From assembly GCA_900708905.1 (NCBI GenBank), contig CAADRB010000007.1:2869139-2933138 (forward strand): a stretch of 64,000 nt of DNA, in the 5' to 3' direction. This DNA is from Hymenolepis diminuta. Lineage: Eukaryota > Platyhelminthes > Cestoda > Cyclophyllidea > Hymenolepididae. A program made the position numbers and the translations under genes. Positions 30,738-46,500 of this stretch are shown here, in pieces; positions within the stretch are counted from its first letter, which is position 1; the number at the start of each line of letters is the position of its first letter. The notes under the pieces are model-generated. The model did not search any database. It was not told where the DNA came from and saw nothing but the letters and a program-made list of their open reading frames with translations.

Positions 30738-31589
30738 GTCTTATGACAAACGAAATCGATCGTTTAAAATTAAAGATTTAAATTTGGTTGCACTCAGTAA
30801 GCAGAAATATAAAAATCATTTAAGTCTATTGGCTTTATGAATTTTCTTAAAGTCATCTTTCTCATGATCATATGAGCGTTAGTATTAATAGGATGACATC
30901 AGCTTTGCAGGTACAATGAACTTAGCCAATTTAGATCATTGACATTCAATAGTGTTTTAATTTCACTGACAGTCCATTTACATTAAAAAATTTATTAATT
31001 TAATAGCAGTTGTCAATTAGTATTAAATAGGCTGATATATCATATATGTATATATCCGTGCACTAAAGAACAAAATATAGTGACTTTTTTGGAACTTAAG
31101 TCACTGCGAAAGTCAGTTTCACAGATTTCCTTATAATCGGAATGAATATTGCGTTTTCATTAAAAATGAAGTTGAAGTTTGGTAGTAGATCAACAGGGAA
31201 TGGCTCTACATGAACACATATTAAAAAAAGTGGGACATAGCGTCAGTTTAATCACAGTTTCAAAGTACTGCCAACTGCCAGAATAATAATGGAGTTATTA
31301 AAACCGTAATTTTATGCGCATATATGATAAATAGTCCAAAAACTATGGTAAAAGTCACCTAATTGATATTCATTCTATTACTTAGGCTTTCTAATGAAGT
31401 GAATAGCTGAAAATCTTCAAAAGATAAACAGTAGAGTAATTCATCTTCCAGATTTTTAATTTGATGTGCTAGTTTTGGTAATTTAATAACTATTTATAGA
31501 AGCCTGTTAAACTAATGCACAGATAGTTTGACCTATTTATTTGTGTGATATATCTTTGCGATTGCTTATAATTCTACAATTTCTTGTCA
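30738..31589. other. upstream flank of the mannosidase gene
   Basis: AT-rich, no coding frame. Presumably contains the promoter; no element can be singled out. Confidence 0.4.
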
Positions 31590-34500
31590 ATGTTTCTGCG
31601 GGGTCCTATCAAAAGGATTTCCCTATTCTTTGGGATCTTCTTTGTTATAACATTTATGGCATACTTCTATCTAACACACAAAAATATTGATTTGGCTAAT
31701 TTTGATGAGGGACTTGAAGATTTCAAACATAAAGCGTGGAATTTTCTTGACGAGCAAAGGCCATTAGAAGGGTTGAAACTTGAAAGACCTGTTGAGGATT
31801 TATCAGTGTATTTTATTGCCTTTAATAGTATTTTTATTGCCTGAAATATTTTCACACTTCCACGCTGTTCAATTTTTAGGCGCAAATTCTCTCCGGAATG
31901 CGTAAATCAGCTGTATTCACAAAAGACTGATATAGAGGTTAGTCTTTTGAAATTAGAATTTTTTTATCTTAAATGATTTTATAATTTTACGTTTTGTTCT
32001 TTAGATGAATTCTTTGTATGATAGCATTCCATTTGAGAATAAAGATGGTGGTGTCTGGAAACAGGGCTTTAATATTTCGTATAATCCTTCCGATTGGGAC
32101 AATCAGAAACTAGAAGTGATTATTCTACCTCATTCTCACCAAGATACTGGTTGGTTCCGCATTAATTATGTTCTAATGTATTTTCAATTCCTTTTTGGGT
32201 ATCTATTTCTGATTCTAAAGAGTATGAAGTTATGAGGCTTTGATTTTCGAGGAAATTTTATTTCACCTTAGATGCGTTTGGTAAAGGGCTTATGTCACTG
32301 TAATGCTTTTATATTGCAAATAAGTTCCTTCTGTTTTCATAGCACCAGCATTTTTTTCCTCATCCAGCCTAATTTGTTGGGTTTAATTACAATATCGAAT
32401 TGTCTTACAGTTCGCCTAGGAAATAGTTCAAGTATAATGCTTTTTTGAACTTACTAAATTATTACGATCCAAGCCTGATCAGTTCTAATGTTCTGTAGAT
32501 TGAAAATTAGACCTAGATGTCTAGATTGACTTCATCTTTTACAGGTTGGACACGGACAATTGATGAATACTTCGCATCCCAGTCGCTCCAAGGGTTCGGT
32601 TCTACTCTTGATTTCTTGGGTAAGAATCCCTCCTCCCGTTTTATCTACGCAGAGGTCTCCTTTCTCGATTTATGGTGGCAAACTCTGACTCCCTCAGTTC
32701 GAACTCTCTTCATTAAGTCAGTCATATTTAGTTTCCATCCATTCATCGATTATTTGGATAACCAACTACTAAAATTCTCATTTCAGATTGGTTCGAGAAG
32801 GCCAATGGGAAATTGCTACCGGTGGTTGGGTAATGAATGACGAAGCCCTTACTCACTATGGAGCCACGGTCTCCCAGCTCATTGAGGGTCAACACTGGAT
32901 GTTGGACAACCTAGGTGCGTACATAATCTTCTATATTATAAAAGTTGACGATATAGATTGAGCATTTATGTGCTTTTCTTCAGGTGTTTTGCCTAATGTC
33001 AGTTGGGCGATAGATGTGTTCGGTCACAGCACCACAGAAGCCTACATTCTAGCTAAAGCAGGTATCAAGAATATTCTCATTCATCGCGTACACTATGAGG
33101 TCAAAAAGGTCCTGGCTGAAAAAAAGCAGTTAGAGTTTATCTGGAAACAACCATGGGGTAAGCCTCATTCTTGTTACCTTTGCTTATTTAAGTAAATGAT
33201 TTATCAGGTAGGGAAAATAAAGCATGACTTTCGAAGTTAGACAAGAAAGGTGAGTAAAATTAGTTCATTGAGGTTAGTTTGAAGCATTCTAAGAGGGAGA
33301 GGATAGTGGATTTGGTCATCTTTTCCCTCTCTTAAATCGCGTGTCATTTTTCTATTTCAAATAGTTAGATTCTCTATCTTCCATCTTTTTTTATTACGTT
33401 TGTAGAGACTTAAGGAAAAAATAGCTAAGCAACTTTTATTTATCATGAAATATTGTGAATCATGTCATTTCCCTTTTACCAAGTCATATCGGTTAAGTTT
33501 TTTCTCATACATTTTCGTCCACTTTGTATTCTAAAAAAAGTTTGATTTTGACAGAAATGATTAATTCAAAAGTAAAGATATAGTCTTGATGGTTTAGTAA
33601 TTACGAAGACCTCCAGAGGAAAAGGTTTACTTGAATTTAATTTTCCGATAAATAACTCATTTTGCCAATCATCTATCAATGAATAATAACCGGCAGTTTG
33701 CTGGGTGGGTAATGATAACTATCGATCTCGTTTCTATTTACTTGGTAGGCGTGCATTTTTACTATTTCCTTATATTTATTCGTTCTTATTTCATAGATAT
33801 CACCGGTGAATCTGCGGTTTTCACTCACATGTTACCTTTCTTCTCCTACGATATTCCACACACCTGTGGACCCGATCCTTCAATTTGTTGTCAGTTTGAC
33901 TTCATGCGGATTTCGCTCACCTGTCCTTGGCACATTCCTCCGCAGCTAATTAAGCCTGACAACGTTGCCGAAAGGTAAGCCCATAAACTTGAATGATGCA
34001 TTAGTTTAGGAGATCTCATGGTAGTTTGTGGGAATTTCGTTTATTGTCAAACTGGCTTATAATATTTAGGTAATTATCTTTGGTCCGCAGTTCTTTTTCT
34101 TTGTTTCCGCTTGCGATTTAGTAGCTTATTTATGCTTCCGTACAGATAGAAAGTGGAGATTTAATATCCTTACTGATCTATAGATGAATTTCGAAATGAG
34201 ATCCTGTTAATCAGAGAACGTTTTTTCGCACTTTCGATATTTATTGGGAAATTTATGCCGTTAATGCTTGCTTTAAATGGTAAAAGGGATTTACATAAAC
34301 CAAATCAGAGGTCTCGAATTTGAGATTCATTAGTTCATTCAAATAGTGGAATGATAGGTCACTGGTTATTTTTTATCAATAAAGGTGTGAAAGAATTCGA
34401 GTTTCTTAATAAGAGAAATTTTGTAACGCGTTTATTCCCTCCAGGATGAGTGTCGGAAAGCGTTTTTTGAGCACTTGACTTTCCTAACACTGATCGCCAA

Positions 34501-37500
34501 GGTTACATACTGTCACTTGTTAGAACTTCTGCCCTCATAGGTTGAACTGACAAGACTGAGAGAACACTTCTCGTTTTCTTTAAATTACCCATCGTATTAC
34601 TCCGGCATTTCGCTTCCTGATGTCCATTCTTTGGATAGACATTACAAATGTGATTTCTGAGAGGACAATTAGTACAATAGTGCACTTCGCTGCATAACCA
34701 GCACGGTGATGGGGGTTTCTTGTTTGGAATATTTTCCAGCCTGTTCTTCTTCTTGGACGGTTGTGTAATTCTCCTGATAACCACCATGTTCACCAGCGTT
34801 CTGCTGGATGATAGCTGTGTCAGCAGGGTGGTGTTCATTCTTCGATATTCGTCACCTAGATCCCGTAGGGTGGTATGATGATTTTGTTCAATCATATGAA
34901 GAATTCTTGCATGGACCTATTCACACAGCAGGAATCTTATAGCAGACTATAAGGGAATAAAAAGCATTTAAAGTGGTGATTTGGAATAGATTTGAAGCCC
35001 GATTGTTCACAATTTAAATTTATCCGAGTAGCATAATCTATGCAATCCTTGTGTAATCCAAAGACATTTGGAGCAGCTGCGAAACTGTGAAGGTTTATTG
35101 CCAAACAATTGTCAGAGAATGAATACTACTTGGTCGAAATCGAGATTATGCAGTTCCTTTAGATGAATGTAACTGTTGAGGTTAATGTGTTCCGCGGTCT
35201 CCAATCGCTGAAGAAGGAGTCTAACTCTTTTCTGCCTGGGGATATCAGTCAGGTCTTTTGCGAACACATTCTTGGATTTATCAAACCAGTTATTAAAAGT
35301 AGGATCCGCTTCTGGATCATGGTGAAACGCACTGATCTGTAAAAGGAGATTGTGAGGGCACAATGTGGGGATGGAATATCTGGTTGTCCAGAATTCAGGT
35401 TTAGGTGCTGCGTAAACTGTTCCACTAGTTTCAAGAAGCTTCCCGGTTGTATTTGCAGCATGATTTATCTGTGTGTCGATTGTTTCATGAAATTATCTTG
35501 TTGCTTTTCCACGATGTGTTCAAGTTAGTGTGTTTTCGAGGACGTTTTCTATGTAAGTTTTTAAGGTGGCGAGTTTTCTTTCAAAACCACATTGCCAAAT
35601 AATGTAATTCCAACTAACAATCCCAAAATAATCACAAGAATGGTAGTAGAGGGTAGAGAGAGGACGGATTCAAAGATATTGGAACTTTGCACAACGGTAT
35701 GTGGTGGTTGTATTGGAACAAATTGTGTAATGTTGGAGGTTATTCATCAGTTCGGGAAAACGATATCATAATTGGACGTTATTTACAATATGAAAGGGAA
35801 GGAAGCACAAAATAAATGTTGCTATCGTCAAGGAAAAATTGTAATAATTCGCATACTTTTAGTTTGTTCTTGATATCTTATTGACACTTTCGAGTGGTAG
35901 CCTTACTCTTGGCGATGGTAAAGTTTGGTTGATTTCTCTGCGTGTTTTATTAAATGTTTATTTTTCACGTGCTAAAGGTAAATATATTTACTATTTTAAT
36001 TCTAAGGATCAACTTAAAATGTGAACAGTTCAATGACCCAATAATATGTGATGATCGGAAGTCTAATGAAAGTTGAGAAATAGGTCAAGTAGATTTTATT
36101 TCACTTTAACTTTTCCAGTTTTCTACCTATTGCGTAATGGGGATACATCATTATATCAGATACTTTTGTTCCAAAATTCAAAGTTTGGCATTCACAAGGG
36201 ATTTATTGTTTATTGTGTTCACAAATTATAAAGTAGTGGTTTAGATTGAGTGACAAAAGAACAGCTGGTTCATACTATCCATGTGATATTACCGTATGCG
36301 AAGGCATCTTTGAATCCAAAATCGGGATTTAAGGAGTACTTTGTACTAGTTTGTCCTCTCATCTTTCTAATACTTAATCGTATTTGCTTCAATTTTCAAG
36401 AGCCAAGGTGCTTGTGGACCAGTATCGGAAGAAAGCAAAGCTGTATAACAATAACGGAGTTCTTTTGGTGACACTTGGTGATGATTTCCGTTTTCTGTCT
36501 GCGGAGGAGTGGAAGTTGCAAGTATCTAACTATGAACAGCTGATAAACCACGTCAATAGTGAAAAATCTTACAACATGCATGTAAGTCAATCAATTTGTG
36601 GATCGAATTCTGTGTAATCCTTTTTCTATTGTGATGGGATAAATTTATTTCCACGAATAGGGTGAATTGAGTATTGATCTATCCGCGACCTATTTATTTG
36701 ATTATTCTGATTGTTTGTAACCACCGATAAGACTCTTAATCAGAATCAGAAAGAAATATCTTCGTTTTCCTGAAAAGAAATCGTCCATTCTACAGTTTTT
36801 ATTACTGGTCTTCTATGCTCACGACTGGGAATGTAGCGTCCTCACTGTTGCATTACTGACTAACCAAACAGTCAGTCAATCTCGTATAATTGCACATTTT
36901 TAAGCCATCGTTGAGGTGTATGTATCTTGTCTACTTCCTGCTGAGTCTGAGCAACTTTGGTCGTAGTATTTTCTTAAGGGACACCTAGTAAGATCCCAGA
37001 GGTAGCCTAAATCGCATTGTTAACTACATACTTTCATATAGATAATAGTAGAATGAGTTTTATAAAGTGCTTATCTTGGGGTTGAAAAATCCCTGCTTCG
37101 CCAAATCTCAAATTATTGTTTAAGCAATAGGTGAGTTTATATTGACTGAATGAGTGATATCAACATATTTTAACATTAGTGCATATTATCACTACTACTG
37201 TCATTATTTTATGTGAAGAATGAATGATGTATTTATGTTTTAACTAATATCTAACTCTTCATTTTGTTGACGGCTAAATAGCTGTAGCGATTATTAATAA
37301 TAAACGAGAATATTAAAACTGGATGAATGTTTTAATATGCTTGCTGAAGTTTGGTAGTGTTTTAAGATATATTTTGCAAAGTTGCTCCCTATTTTTTAAT
37401 TTAATTATCCATCAATTTCCGATTTGTGTCCTTGAGCTTTGCATGACAGTTCTTGATGGTCTCTACATCTATCCGAGTATGTATTTTTGTAATCATAAAC

Positions 37501-40500
37501 ATGCTTGCGCTCATAACGATCCCCAAATTTCTTCCAAATGGTGGGAGAGGAAAGGGTCAGGACGGTTTCTCATGACAAATCAGGTTATTTTTCCTAATGC
37601 ACTCTCAGAGTAGTTCGTAACCAACCCGTTCATATTATTGTTAAGTCAATGAAGGTGTCGGAAAACTCTATGGAAATGTTCATTATGGAAAAATATTTAA
37701 TGATTGTCGTAATTATATATTTCCTTTCACACTCGAATAACCACCTGAATTTGGCAATTCCTCGAATAATAACGCCTGTGGAGGGATTTATTGAAGGCTA
37801 TTTTTAATCACCCTGTTATAAAAAGTGTTTGGTTTGTCCTGTGGAAAATTGTACTTTCGAACAGTGTAAAATTTCTTCGAGGATAGGAATGGCAATTCTA
37901 ACTTTTCTTGAACGGATAGTGATTTGATGGTATTAGTCATTCATAAACGCTAAAGCTTCAACGTAAGTTGGTTAGGAAATTGAGATAACACTAGATTACC
38001 ACTGAATTGATGCTACAGTTAAAACTGACTCAGACGTGGTGGAATAAGGCGGAAGGATGCAGATATACTGTTTATGAAGTTCTGCATATTTTTTGAATTC
38101 TACATATTCCGAAAATCTAAGTAACTATTTGATTTACATAGATTTCTATTGTCCACAATTAGGTAAACCCCGGATTATAATGGAAGCAGACAAAATTTTA
38201 AATCATTTTAGGGTGGTTAAAATAGTATCCGCTTATAATTTACGTTCTTGATCCTAGATTCGATTCGGTACTCTCTCAGAATACTTCCAGCTAGTGAGTT
38301 CACGCAAACCCAAAAACGAATTCCCTACTCTTCAAGGCGACTTTTATACCTATGCAGACAAGGACGATGAATTCTGGAATGGCTACTACACAAGTCGACC
38401 ATCTTATAAGGCAATGTCTCGTGTTGTTGAAGCTGAAGTTAGGTACGTTACTTGAGTCTTTCAACGACCTGCTGGTTTATTTGAATCAACTTCCTAAAAC
38501 TGAGTTATTTGGTTGAAGAAGCATTAATAATTTTGGTGTGTTTACAATTTGAATTGTAGTTTTCGCTAAGAACTTCTAATTCATTCCGTAAAATGTATAT
38601 TCTTCAATTTCGGTTGATTATCCCTATTATTTAGTAAGTTGCATACATGCAGTTGTAATTAAAATCTGCTAATGATATGTATTAGGACAATTTTCTGACT
38701 CGATTTCGCCAGCACTATCTATTTTTTTTCTGATTAGGAGCGGAATCGAATATTGTTGCTTCATTGGACAGTAATCGGTCCTCAGGTACCGAGTTATTCG
38801 ATACTGCTCTTTCGCGCTTAAATCAACTAATGAGTTTCTTTAATATAGTGATGGAGGGAAGCGTTTGTTGAGTCACAAGTCCTCTACTTTCTTTGTACTG
38901 GTTCTAAGCGGCTACAGCCATAGTGTTGTCTCGGTGAATACCTATCAACATTTCAGGGGAAGCCCTATACGATTTCATTTCTCAGGGAAATATTTTGGAC
39001 AAATGAATACTTGAAGTAGTAATGCAATCTCGAGGTTGATCAGATTTCTGTATTTTATTCTGCATCTTGAAAGAATAAATGTTGAGTATATAGTAAGACT
39101 TTTTGAGTTTTATAAGAGACTTCGTGTTAAAGTAGGCAGAAAAAATACCAGGAATTAAAATGTGAAGATGCATTTTTAATGTTTATTAATTGAAGTTGCT
39201 ACGCTTAACTCATCCTACATTTCATTCCTAATCGGTATGCATATTATGGTATGCATTAACTATCAATATGACAGCTAAGAAAGCTCCAGTGTGCTGTGTT
39301 ACAAAATCTTTGTATGAGAAGACCTATCTTAAAAAATCGATCTAACTGAATATAACAACTGGAAGTAAAATCTCTTTATTCAGTAGCATCTTCTGCCCTT
39401 TCAGACTACGAAGATAAATTAAGTCGTTTTTAATTAAATCAAGTTGATCATCTTATTTTCATATCGTGGATCTCTATATCGAGGCCGTTTAGAGTTTCTT
39501 CTAAATTGAGAGTGATGAGATAATTTTAAATAAGGGTTCGAGCGGTTAAAAATTCCTCAAGCCGATTATAGAAAGTGTTTACAAAACCTTACTTCCGCAG
39601 AGGAAATTTCATTACTATCATCCACATCACTTAACATGCGCCAATGACTATTGATTTAATGAGTCCTAACCTGTCACACGTGCATGTATATTTGTGGACA
39701 TAAAATGGTTAATAAATCTTGAAATCACAACCTCAGCTTGTAATATTGCGCGTAAAGCATTGGAACCGTCATCTGTTAAGAGTACCGATTTTTGTTTAAA
39801 ACGACTAGCTGATCAGTTGAGTAGGCACTCTAATTTCATGAATGTTCAGTTTAAAGGCTTGCTTAAAATATTATTAGTTAAATGGAAACTAGGTTAAGGT
39901 ATAGATAACTTATATTTGCAGATTAGAATAAAGTAGTATGCATAGTATTATTTGATGCAGTTTAATACTATTGCTGATGGGAAAGCAGCAAATTAGTTAA
40001 ATAATATAAGAATCGCGAGAGGACAGTCAAGAAGTAGCGAGTAATGAAGTCGAGTAAGTAATCTTACCCTATTCAGATGCATTAAATTATAGGTGCATTG
40101 TGTTGTCCGTTTTCTAAGGAGGGTCGATAGTAATTTCCTATTGTTTAATTGTCATGGGTTAATCTCCAAGTTCCTGTCTAAGTTCAAATGCCCGATAATC
40201 GGAGCTTAATAGAACTTGAGTTGTTGGTCATGCCACACCAATTTATTTGTATCTTCTTACAGCCAATAGTAGGCAGGAGGGATTAGTTAAATAATTTAAC
40301 GTAGCTGAGCTCTCTCGACCTCCCTAAAGACATCTATATTAATTGGACTACATGATGGCCTAGTAGAACCTAATCTACATGTAATTATCAGATCCTCTCG
40401 ATGAAATCCTCAACCACTTGCATTGTTTTTCGGTATCTTATCATTATCATTAATTTTTTTAAGACAGCACAAACAACTTTTCAAGTTTTAATTATGAAAA

Positions 40501-43500
40501 AGCATATCAGTGAATGAAGCAACAAATGAGTAAAGTAAGTATGAAATGCGGGGAGAGGGTCAAGAGAAGCAGATGGTGAAGTCAAGAGTCTTAATTCATT
40601 TGAATTCTGGAGGTATTAAGTTGATCTCTTATGAGGAATATATTGACCTTTCAGAAATGCTGATATCCTCTTTTCAATGGCACGTCATTGGGCTCCTGCA
40701 ACCACGAAATCCGACTCACTCTTTGCTGCCCTCTACGATAAACTCACCGAAGCTCGTAGACATTTGGCTCTTTTCCAGCATCACGATGGTATTGTTGGTA
40801 CCTCAAAAGCCTACGTCATGCGCGATTTTCGTAGGAGGTAAGTTTGCCTATGAAGTCAATTTCTCACAGTAGGAATTTCTCTTTATCTACCTTATTTAAT
40901 CTCTTATAGACTTGCCCTAGCTCTGAGCCATGCTCAGAATATCTCATCATTCAGCACTGCCTTCCTTCTCGGAAATGACATTCCTGAAATATACTCAAAT
41001 CTTGAAAACCTAGTCAAGGGTTCTGCAGGCATTGTTCCCTTATTTGTTTCTGCTAACCCCCACTGGAATTCCACGGCTTCAATGTCGGAATTGCACACAA
41101 TCACTTTGGAGAGCCTGAAAGATGTTAAGACGCTCTATCTCTATAACTCGCTGCCTCGTGCAAGAGATCATGTTCTGAAGCTACAAGTCAATATGTCGAA
41201 CATTTTGACGGCTGTCAAAAAACAAGTGCGTTATTTGGTCCTTTTCAAATGATATGATGAAAACTAGAATGAAATTATTATCTTTATTTAAAGAAGGGTT
41301 AACCTTCATGGTGCTGATTCGTAAACACTTTTTAATGTCGATATGGAAACGGGCCGACAAAGTGTGTACACATATGTCATTATTGGTAATATCTGATTTA
41401 CAGTGAATATGTAAGATTAGGACTATTGAAATAAAATTACACTACAACATAGCTTAGGTTGCCTCTACGATATTACTTGCTGTCAACTGAAGTTACACCA
41501 TAACAATAATCATATTCAGAAGGAAGATTGATTTTAAGACTGATTTATCAATAATGGAACAGTATGGGGATTTCAGTCTCAGGTATGACTGTGGAAGGGG
41601 GCAGCCGATAATCAGACGAACAAGCGAAATGCACACTCTAACTAGTGAGTTAGAATATGTGGAAATAATAGAATGGTTGGAGTGTGTGAACTGAGAGGCG
41701 ATTTTGATAATGTTATGGCAAATTGGTGTCTTGACAAAAAAAGAAGAATCTTATCGTAGAATCTATGTTGTTACTGGGTACTTTAAGTACATTGAGAAAC
41801 GATGTGGCTCTCCGTGTTCTCCTTAATCCATAATTTATCGATTTGCATCCTCTTCGAATTCACTGACTAGACCTCATCGCCTATCACCTCTCGCTTGTCA
41901 TTAGTCATTCTCCGCTGTTTCTTTGGTCATATGTATCCTCACATTTCCCTTCTGTTCTCAACTTGTAGTTTGAGTAAAGACCTATCTTGATTTTTAAGAA
42001 GCCTGGTCGTCACTATATTATTACTTTTAAGCTACATTAGCTGCCACTAGCCTTTATTTCCCTTCAAGTTTATAATTTCAAACTTAGAACTTTATCGAAT
42101 TTCGTTTATGTCCTTACAAGAAATTTGTCATAATTTTGCGAATATTCAACTACAATAGTATAATGTGTACAAAATCAGTCGATTGAGCCCTTTTAACAAC
42201 TAAAACCACTAACTTGACAGTTTAAGAATCTGAATCTGTTTGGGCCATGAAAGTAAATTATTCTTTATATTTGAAATTATTACTGATAGCCGAGTTCTAT
42301 TGCCCAAATTTCAATTATTAATGTCAGTTATTAAGCTTATATTGGTTACTTACATTCCTTATTATAACTTTCTCCAATTTATATATAAAATCAGGTCAAA
42401 CAACCTCTAGCCGTTCAATTGAGTGTTCTACTTGACGACTCTAAAACTTCTTTCGCAGTTCAACTTGAACCATCATTCAACTTTAAGTCGCCAGATCCTT
42501 TCTCTACAATGTTCCAGCTATTAGCTGGGCCTATTCCCCTTTCCCCAATGGAATTTGTACGTGTTACCATCAAAGCAGTTACTGAACCGTCGCCAAAGCC
42601 TGCCGTGCTTGTTGTCAAACCAACTTTGTTCAAGTATCCCAAGATCGCGTAAGTTTCAGTTTCATTAATTTTGCCCTAGTTTAACTGCTAAAAACTTATG
42701 CAAAACCGTGTTTGACGACATTTCACGTATTTGTGCATGTATTCTGGTGTCTTCGGTGTTGTGTTTACGCGTATTTCTGTACTACTGTGTCTGATTTAAT
42801 ATGCTCTATTAATTTATCTATTGCTTTTTTGGGTGATTTAAGTTGAAAGATTTCCATGAATAGATTTAGCAGGCATAGTTGCTAATGTTATAACTTTTAC
42901 AGGTGCTTCTGCCACTTCCTACTGGTTATTGTATTACGGCTCAGTGATTAACTGCAGATAAGTGACCTTAAAGTTAATAGTCGTGCCCATCTATGAGGTT
43001 AGAAGTCACTAGTCCAATGTTTATCGGCACACACATTGAGCGTTATTAGCAACCGCACCGTTCGAGTTTCTCACCATAGCGGGTTAAAAATACTAACCCT
43101 TTACCTAGAAAGAATGTTAAGAAATTTTCTAGATTATTTTCAGTGAAGACATAACCGTGACTTGGATATATGCCTTAAATGAAATGTATATTTTCAATTT
43201 TTATGTTAAGAAAATATATGCTTATGATTGACAATTTAAGAATAAATTTCCCGCTATCATTAAAGAATCAATATAATTACTGCCTAATCGATAATTCATG
43301 GAGTGAAATCGGCTACTGTCGCATGCAGTGAGAACTTTCGGATCTTAACTATTAGAAGGGGCATAGGCATCAAGATGATTAGATCAACCGTTGAATTTGA
43401 CCAGCTGGCTAATGATCTTTGAATTCGGTGGACATAAATTCTCCCAGAAATATAGGAATCTAAATCCCAAATTGGAAAATAGGAATATTAGGACATGACC

Positions 43501-46500
43501 CGGTGATCTATGCTCATTTAACTAAAGCGAACAATCAAAAGAGTAAGGATTTTTTGAATGCCCTGACGCTCTTTCCTACTTCTCCTCGATCTCCTCTCCT
43601 TAACCCTTTATTCAAATATTTAACTAGTCCCCTGTTTAGATATTATCTCACGATGTGTATTTCAGTGGATAACCCTTTGTATATGATTCATTGAAATTTT
43701 CTTAGTACTGAAATCGCTTCCGGCTCAATCTATTTGAGCTTATATTTACATGCGGCTCTTTAATGATTATTAATCTAAGTATAATTAAAATAGGCAACTT
43801 TCCTTACCTTTTGGTTTCTCTTCTGTTAAATTGTAATATGGAGGTAAAATCTCAAATTTCAACATATCGAACGCAGGCAAAATTGTGTCTTTCTTCCATG
43901 CCATCTAACGTAGTGGAAATTACAGCACTGTTGAACTGTGCAGAAAACAAAACCATCTTTTTAAACAGGTACGATTTTAAAAAAACCTCCACTCCTTAAT
44001 TCCACCGTTGTAGATGAAACGTTTTACTTTAGCGTAAGTTTATTTTTCCACTACAGTCCACTTACTTTATAATTATCCACTAACTCAGTGACCGTTTTGG
44101 TTCTAGCGACCCCCGCCCAAGACCCAAATGGTATTAGAAGATGGGATTGAATGCGGGTGATTTAGATGATAAGGGATAGGAAATCTGGTAGACTCACTCC
44201 ATTTGGAAAAGAACGAACCTGTATAGATAAGAAAAGGAAATGATGTCTATGAAAGTTTGGAACATATAAACCAGAGATACATTCAATCTGAGTAGCATCT
44301 GTTATTTCGCTTCCATCAACTTCGACGACTGAACTACAGATTAGGCGAACCGCATGCCCATAGATTACGTTTCGTTGAGATCTACCACTTTACTCGGAAA
44401 AAATTTATCCCTATTTCCTTCCCTTTTTCAGACACTCTGCCGAAATGTTCTACATTAAAGGCGAACTTCAAACCCTCGAATCAAAACTTGCCTCTAACTT
44501 CTTGGAAGTGAACTTCGATAGAGAAACCGGTTTTGCGCGGGTTAGACTTATATTCATTTATTTTATTTATGTATTATTTAAAACAATTTCAAATGTGTTT
44601 AGTCGAATAGTGGTAACCTACTTTTTTTAACTTTGTGGGGATAGAAATTGTTTCATGTGTTTATCGTTTATTTTATTTTAATTGAAGAAGTACACAAATC
44701 ACTTATCAAACTGGATTTGATTTTGATTGTAGAAATCATATTATTCACGTCTTTTATTTTCCTTTTATCTAATTATGTTCTTTCAAGACAGTCAATCAAT
44801 TTGCTCAGTTTAAAACATAGAATCTTGCATTTCTCTTTGGTAAGAAAATAAAACTTGCTGATGTTTGTATATTTTATGGACCGGATATTTTATAGTCCAT
44901 CTTCACATTATCTGAATAAGTTACTTGCCTAATTAGAACATTAATATGCTGACTGGGATTGTTTAGAAAATATGTCCATGTGTGTATTCACGTTCCATCA
45001 AGTTTGTCTATTGAAGAGTAGTTATTGGAATTCGTGATCTCTTAATAATAGTGATTGACGTATTTATCCCGGTGTCTCTGGAGTCGAACTTGGTATTGTA
45101 GTACAGTTTTCTAACTACTATAGCGATATCTGCTGGTTCATTTTCACAATCACTTGTAATTCTAATTCCTTTCATGTCCTACGGGCTAATATTTACTTGT
45201 GAATAAGAGTGTTCTTATTTGAAATATTAAATGGTAGCTCCCCTATACAGCTTTGTAAACTTCTTTTTGCCATTCTCATTTTATTTGGAGAGGAAAATAG
45301 TTATATTTACTTAAAACTATTTACATAATCTCCTCAACGTAAACTGTAGTTAATTGAATAATCATTATTATATTTCTTTAAGACTCTACAAAACAAGAAA
45401 ACGGGGGAGAAGCACAAGTTGGAAATAGGATTCCACTACATGAACCCAAGTCCGAAAGCTGGCGCTGCTGGAGCCTATATTGGTTGTTCGTTCGTCTCTA
45501 ACGAGGTAAGTCTATTTGGTTGATTTAATCTGTCTAATATCGATTAATGGCATTGGAACTTAAAGACAACATAGGATTTGATTCCTCTGTGAGTCAGCAT
45601 CAGATAATTTATAAATTACTCCTGCCAATGTCGCTGTGGTCAAGGTTTACATCTACTAAGTCGGGGATTACAAGATCGATATTTACCAGTGAATAGTCAA
45701 CCTCATTGGTTAATTCGCATTTAGATGATAGAATGTGAGCTTGCTACCAGAGCGGCTCCAGAATATCCTTCCTCTACTCAGGTCTAGTGGTGTTAAATAT
45801 TTTCTTAATGGGCTTGGAAATATAGGTCTCATATCTGTACCTTTTGGTGAATCGAAATATGCACAAGATTTTTACGTCCACAGATAATTTTTACACTACT
45901 AAACGAACGCGGCATCCTTACAGATAACTTTGCCCCTTTTTAGCCGCTCTCCAAGGAACCTGTTAAAATACGTGTCCTTCGCGGTCCCTTAACCGACGAA
46001 GTTACAAGTTACTATCCTCGTGTCAAGCACACTCTCAGAGTTAACAAATTGGGTAATTACGTGCAACATACTTTAGCAATTGTAAATTTTTGTTTATTAA
46101 ATCATGTTGGTCGTCTCCACGACTTCACCTAATTTTTATATCGCTTATTATCATAATCCATGAGAAAGAGACCTTGTTGTTAGAAAGCAAACATTGAGTT
46201 GATTAGAGAAGCTTTTCCAGATAAATTAGGCAGATCGAGAGAATGTGGCATTTAAAATTGACAGATTTGTAGACTGTTTTTGTGGATGGTCTTTTGTAGG
46301 CCCTTACATCTCGACAGCTAACAGTGAATCCTCACCTACAAACAGTATTGTTGGCCGTTTAGTTTTACCATTCTAAGTGTTCAAAGTCACTGCTAGCCTA
46401 CTTATATACTGCAACCCTTAGTTTACCATTTTCAATCACATTTAAACGAGAACGGCAAAATAATTAAATTAGAAGTAAGGATAGGGAAGTCACGTAAAAG

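Noticed and set aside
32517..32840. 107-codon plus-strand frame
   Set aside because: It is exon 4 of the mannosidase gene read on into intron 4; the part after 32716 is out of phase with the family sequence.
43830..43970. Extra mannosidase exon in intron 12
   Set aside because: Exons 12 and 13 already join in phase with continuous family similarity, so it is not needed; an alternative exon cannot be excluded.
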